From assembly GCA_018381235.1 (NCBI GenBank), contig JAGZSF010000003.1, positions 66,375 to 130,374 on the forward strand: 64,000 bases of DNA, read 5' to 3'. Both the position numbers and the translations under genes were made by a program. The stretch's first letter is position 1. Every line of letters starts with the position of its first letter. Positions 61,541 to 64,000 of this stretch are shown piece by piece. The notes under the pieces are model-generated. The model did no database searches. It saw only the letters and a list, made by a program, of their open reading frames with translations, and had not been told where the DNA came from. The DNA is from Collinsella sp. (lineage in GTDB: Bacteria > Actinomycetota > Coriobacteriia > Coriobacteriales > Coriobacteriaceae).

Positions 61541-62539
61541 GTGAAAAAGAGAATTGTAGTAATCGGTGCAACCGGCAACACTGGTGCATACCTTACCGAA
61601 GATCTAGTAAATCACCTGCCTGCAGATGAATATGAGGTGTTTGCCGCCGGCCATAGACAGACGAATTTTTTCAATCGCTATGGCATTAGTTATTCCAGTG
61701 TAGATATGTCCGATGCTTCTACTCTAGAGCAGCTCCCCCAAGAGGGCGTCCATGCGGTGATTCTTCTTGCCGGTTTACTGCCAGCATATATGAGCGGCTA
61801 TAACCCTTCCGATTATATTGACGTAAACAGCCGTGGAGCCCTTAACGTACTCGAGTATTGCCGTAAGTCAGGTGCTGATCGCATTCTTTATGCTCAGACC
61901 ATATCCGATGTGCTGGGTTCCGTTACTCCGGAAAACCCCGTAATTCATCCTTACGATGATCGCAATATTATTATGACTGGCGATCACACCGTCTATGCTC
62001 TTTCCAAATGCTTCGCCGTTGATTTGATCAAGCATTATCAGGCTGAGTACGGATTAAAAGGCTTTGTGTTCAGGCTTCCCACTGTCTACGCCTTTACCCC
62101 CGACAAGTCATACAACGTCGATGGCGTGCGCAGGACACTTGGGTATCGTTTGCTGATGGATCGAGCTATGGCAGGAGAAACGCTTGAAATCTGGGGCGAT
62201 CCCACTCGCGCCAAAGATGTTGTAAACGTCAAGGACTTCTGTCAGCTCTTACGTAAAGCTGTGACCGTAGAGAACGTTGACGGTGGCTTCTTTAATGTGG
62301 GTACAGGTATTGGAACTTCAAATGAGGACTGGATTCGCGGTATCGCGAAGGTATTCAATCCAGACGGCGTTGAATCAAAGATTGTCTACCGTCCGGAAAT
62401 GCCAAGCGGTCCTTCTTATGTAATGGATATCGAAAACTGTCGTGAGCTATTAGGCTACGAGCCAAAATATGACTTCTTATACTTCCTTGAAGACTTCAAG
62501 GCTGAAATGGCTCTCAATAGGTTTAAAGAATTGCGATAG
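61541..62539 (+). CDS. NAD-dependent sugar epimerase/dehydratase
   Basis: 332 residues from a GTG at 61541, 2 nt after the ligase stop. KRIVVIGATGNTGAYLTEDL is the NAD-binding Rossmann loop. The SDR catalytic Tyr and Lys are in YALSKCFAVDL, with a Thr/Ser in YAQTISDVLG. A C-terminal substrate domain follows. It is in the extended SDR group of sugar 4-epimerases/4,6-dehydratases; the reaction cannot be fixed. Confidence 0.85.
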   Translation: MKKRIVVIGATGNTGAYLTEDLVNHLPADEYEVFAAGHRQTNFFNRYGISYSSVDMSDASTLEQLPQEGVHAVILLAGLLPAYMSGYNPSDYIDVNSRGALNVLEYCRKSGADRILYAQTISDVLGSVTPENPVIHPYDDRNIIMTGDHTVYALSKCFAVDLIKHYQAEYGLKGFVFRLPTVYAFTPDKSYNVDGVRRTLGYRLLMDRAMAGETLEIWGDPTRAKDVVNVKDFCQLLRKAVTVENVDGGFFNVGTGIGTSNEDWIRGIAKVFNPDGVESKIVYRPEMPSGPSYVMDIENCRELLGYEPKYDFLYFLEDFKAEMALNRFKELR

Positions 62540-62717
62540 AACTAAAACCATAACCAAAGCCAAATCTGAACCGAACGCTGAATCCAATCGAGGAAATTAG
62601 CAAGAACGGCATCAGACTCCTAAGAGATATACGACCAATATATTATTTGTTCAAGCAGCCATAAGTGACTTGAGCAGCAATGTGCACTTTATTTCGGCTG
62701 CCGCTGAAGGGAAAACG

Positions 62718-63605
62718 TTGAAAGGCATAATTCTTGCAGGTGGGTCTGGCACTCGACTGCATCCGATTACTAAAGCCATTAGCAAACAGCTTCTGCCTAT
62801 TTACGATAAACCACTTGTGTACTATCCTTTGAGCGTTCTGATGCTCGCTGGAATCCGAGAGGTGCTTGTCATCTCGACACCACGTGACCTGCCGGCGTTC
62901 AAGGAACTTCTCGGGGACGGATCCGAGTTAGGCATGCGCCTAGAGTACGCAGAACAGGCCAAACCTCGCGGTCTAGCCGAAGCTTTTACCATCGGGCGCG
63001 ATTTTCTTGCCGGCGAACCGTGTGCGCTGGTTCTGGGCGACAACATGTTCCATGGTCAAGACCTCACTCGCGTGCTTACACGCGCAAAGGAGAAGGTCGA
63101 ATGCCATGGCGGGGCCGTTGTGTTTGGATACCCCGTGCAGGACGCTAGAGCCTTCGGTGTGGTGGAGTTCGACCAGAACCATCGTGTGGTTGGCATCGAG
63201 GAAAAGCCCGAGCTTCCAAAGTCGAACTATGCAGTACCAGGGCTGTACTTCTATGATGGACAGGTTTCCGACATCGCGGCAAACGTTAAACCAAGCGCGC
63301 GCGGAGAGCTCGAGATCACAAGCATCAACAATGCCTACCTAGATCAAGGCCAACTATCAGTTGAGCTGATGGGGCGAGGCATGGCGTGGCTAGATACGGG
63401 CACGCCCGAGGGTCTTTTGAAGGCCGCAGAATACGTAGAGGCCGTGCAGAGCCGCCAGGGGTATTACATTGCGTGCCTGGAAGAAATCGCTTATCGCCGC
63501 GGTTTCATTGACCATAATCAGTTACACGAACTGGGCGAAACGCTGAAGAAGACCGCCTATGGAAAGTATCTTTTGAATGTGGCCAACGAGGCAAAGAGGG
63601 GGTAA
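62718..63605 (+). CDS. rmlA: Glucose-1-phosphate thymidylyltransferase RmlA
   Basis: 295 residues from a TTG at 62718, chosen because it gives the canonical MKGIILAGGSGTRLHP start with AAGGG 6 nt upstream. It makes dTDP-glucose. KQLLPIYDKPLVYYPLSVLM, LALVLGDNMFHGQDL-like ALVLGDNMFHGQDL, VVGIEEKPELPKSNYAVPGL and MAWLDTGTPEGLLKAAEYV confirm it. The 178 nt before it are A/T-rich and could carry a separate promoter (TATATT near 62640). Confidence 0.95.
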   Translation: MKGIILAGGSGTRLHPITKAISKQLLPIYDKPLVYYPLSVLMLAGIREVLVISTPRDLPAFKELLGDGSELGMRLEYAEQAKPRGLAEAFTIGRDFLAGEPCALVLGDNMFHGQDLTRVLTRAKEKVECHGGAVVFGYPVQDARAFGVVEFDQNHRVVGIEEKPELPKSNYAVPGLYFYDGQVSDIAANVKPSARGELEITSINNAYLDQGQLSVELMGRGMAWLDTGTPEGLLKAAEYVEAVQSRQGYYIACLEEIAYRRGFIDHNQLHELGETLKKTAYGKYLLNVANEAKRG

Positions 63606-63607
63606 AT

Positions 63608-64000
63608 ATGGCCGACACTTTTGAGCCTAAGAACATCATCGTCACGGGCGGCTGCGGCTTCATCGGCAGCAACTTCGTGCACTACGTGGTCGACAACCAC
63701 CCCGGCGTGCACGTCACCGTCCTGGACAAGCTGACCTACGCCGGCAACCCCGAGAACATCGCCGGGCTGCCCTCCGACCGCGTGGAGCTCGTCGTGGGCG
63801 ACATCTGCGACGCCGAGCTGCTCGATGAGTTGGTGCCGGGCCACGACGCGATCGTGCACTACGCCGCCGAGAGCCACAACGACAACTCCATCGCGGACCC
63901 CGAGCCCTTCCTGCGCACCAACGTCGAGGGCACCTTCCGCCTCCTGGAGGCCGTCCGCAAGTACGGCGTCCGCTACCACCACGTCTCCACCGACGAGGTC
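63608..64000 (+). CDS. rmlB: dTDP-glucose 4,6-dehydratase RmlB, cut by window edge
   Basis: 131 codons visible. NIIVTGGCGFIGSNFVHYVV is the NAD loop, VTVLDKLTYAGNPENIAGL follows, and VHYAAESHNDNSIADPEPF and HHVSTDEV match RmlB exactly in order. It makes dTDP-4-keto-6-deoxyglucose, feeding rhamnose or the amino-sugar branch. Its codons end almost always in C or G, unlike rmlA and the genes before, suggesting a different recent history or strong expression. Confidence 0.94.
   Translation, partial: MADTFEPKNIIVTGGCGFIGSNFVHYVVDNHPGVHVTVLDKLTYAGNPENIAGLPSDRVELVVGDICDAELLDELVPGHDAIVHYAAESHNDNSIADPEPFLRTNVEGTFRLLEAVRKYGVRYHHVSTDEV

Overview
The window looks like chromosome from a Coriobacteriia gut actinobacterium, most like Collinsella. 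Pointers are the high GC content, the gene families, a GlgC/GlgD glycogen set, a B12 cluster with coriobacterial-type fusions, and dense overlapping operons. No genus assignment can be proved from the sequence alone.

Region 1 (1-18,733) is corrinoid and cobalt metabolism with very high GC. A leftward operon encodes an exported Tat/lipobox cobaltochelatase (CbiK), a small lipoprotein and the start of an ABC substrate-binding lipoprotein. A cobalamin riboswitch lies in its leader. A rightward, tightly overlapping operon carries nearly the whole anaerobic B12 pathway: cbiF, cbiD, a cbiL remnant, cbiG, cbiH, cbiE-T, cbiA, cobT, cobU, cobS, a CobU-like/CobC fusion, cbiB, cobD, cbiP, cobA, cbiC and cbiJ. 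The one broken step is CbiL, reduced to a 77-residue in-frame stub.

Region 2 (18,734-35,518) starts at a junction: a 3' gene remnant and a hairpin repeat, after which GC content drops. It holds a MacB-type ABC exporter with its adaptor, an L,D-transpeptidase, L-serine dehydratase, metK, gltX, priA, def, fmt, rsmB and an FmdB-type zinc ribbon. Long perfect or near-perfect inverted repeats sit between several of these genes.

Region 3 (35,607-48,681) is a leftward glycogen cluster: glgB, glgP, glgC, glgD, glgA and a 1098-residue GH13-GH77 fusion. GlgA and GlgB both end in Lys/Ala/Thr-rich, histone H1-like tails. An almost identical operator-like motif occurs upstream of glgB and upstream of the GH13-GH77 gene, suggesting shared regulation. 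An HAD phosphatase, thiamine pyrophosphokinase and tRNA-Ala(GGC) follow.

Region 4 (51,285-64,000) is a Wzx/Wzy-type exopolysaccharide or capsule locus. It opens with a structured leader and a LoaP/NusG-like antiterminator gene that is frameshifted at an A7 tract. Then come an initiating sugar transferase, an Alg14/Alg13-like pair, several glycosyltransferases, the polymerase, the flippase, a sugar-modifying trio (DegT aminotransferase, ATP-grasp ligase, epimerase) and rmlA/rmlB. The middle is clearly lower in GC than its flanks, as expected of a mosaic, exchanged locus.

The strongest candidates for something undescribed are the tailed glycogen enzymes, the frameshifted antiterminator heading the capsule locus, the cbiL stub in an otherwise intact pathway, and the families of intergenic hairpins.
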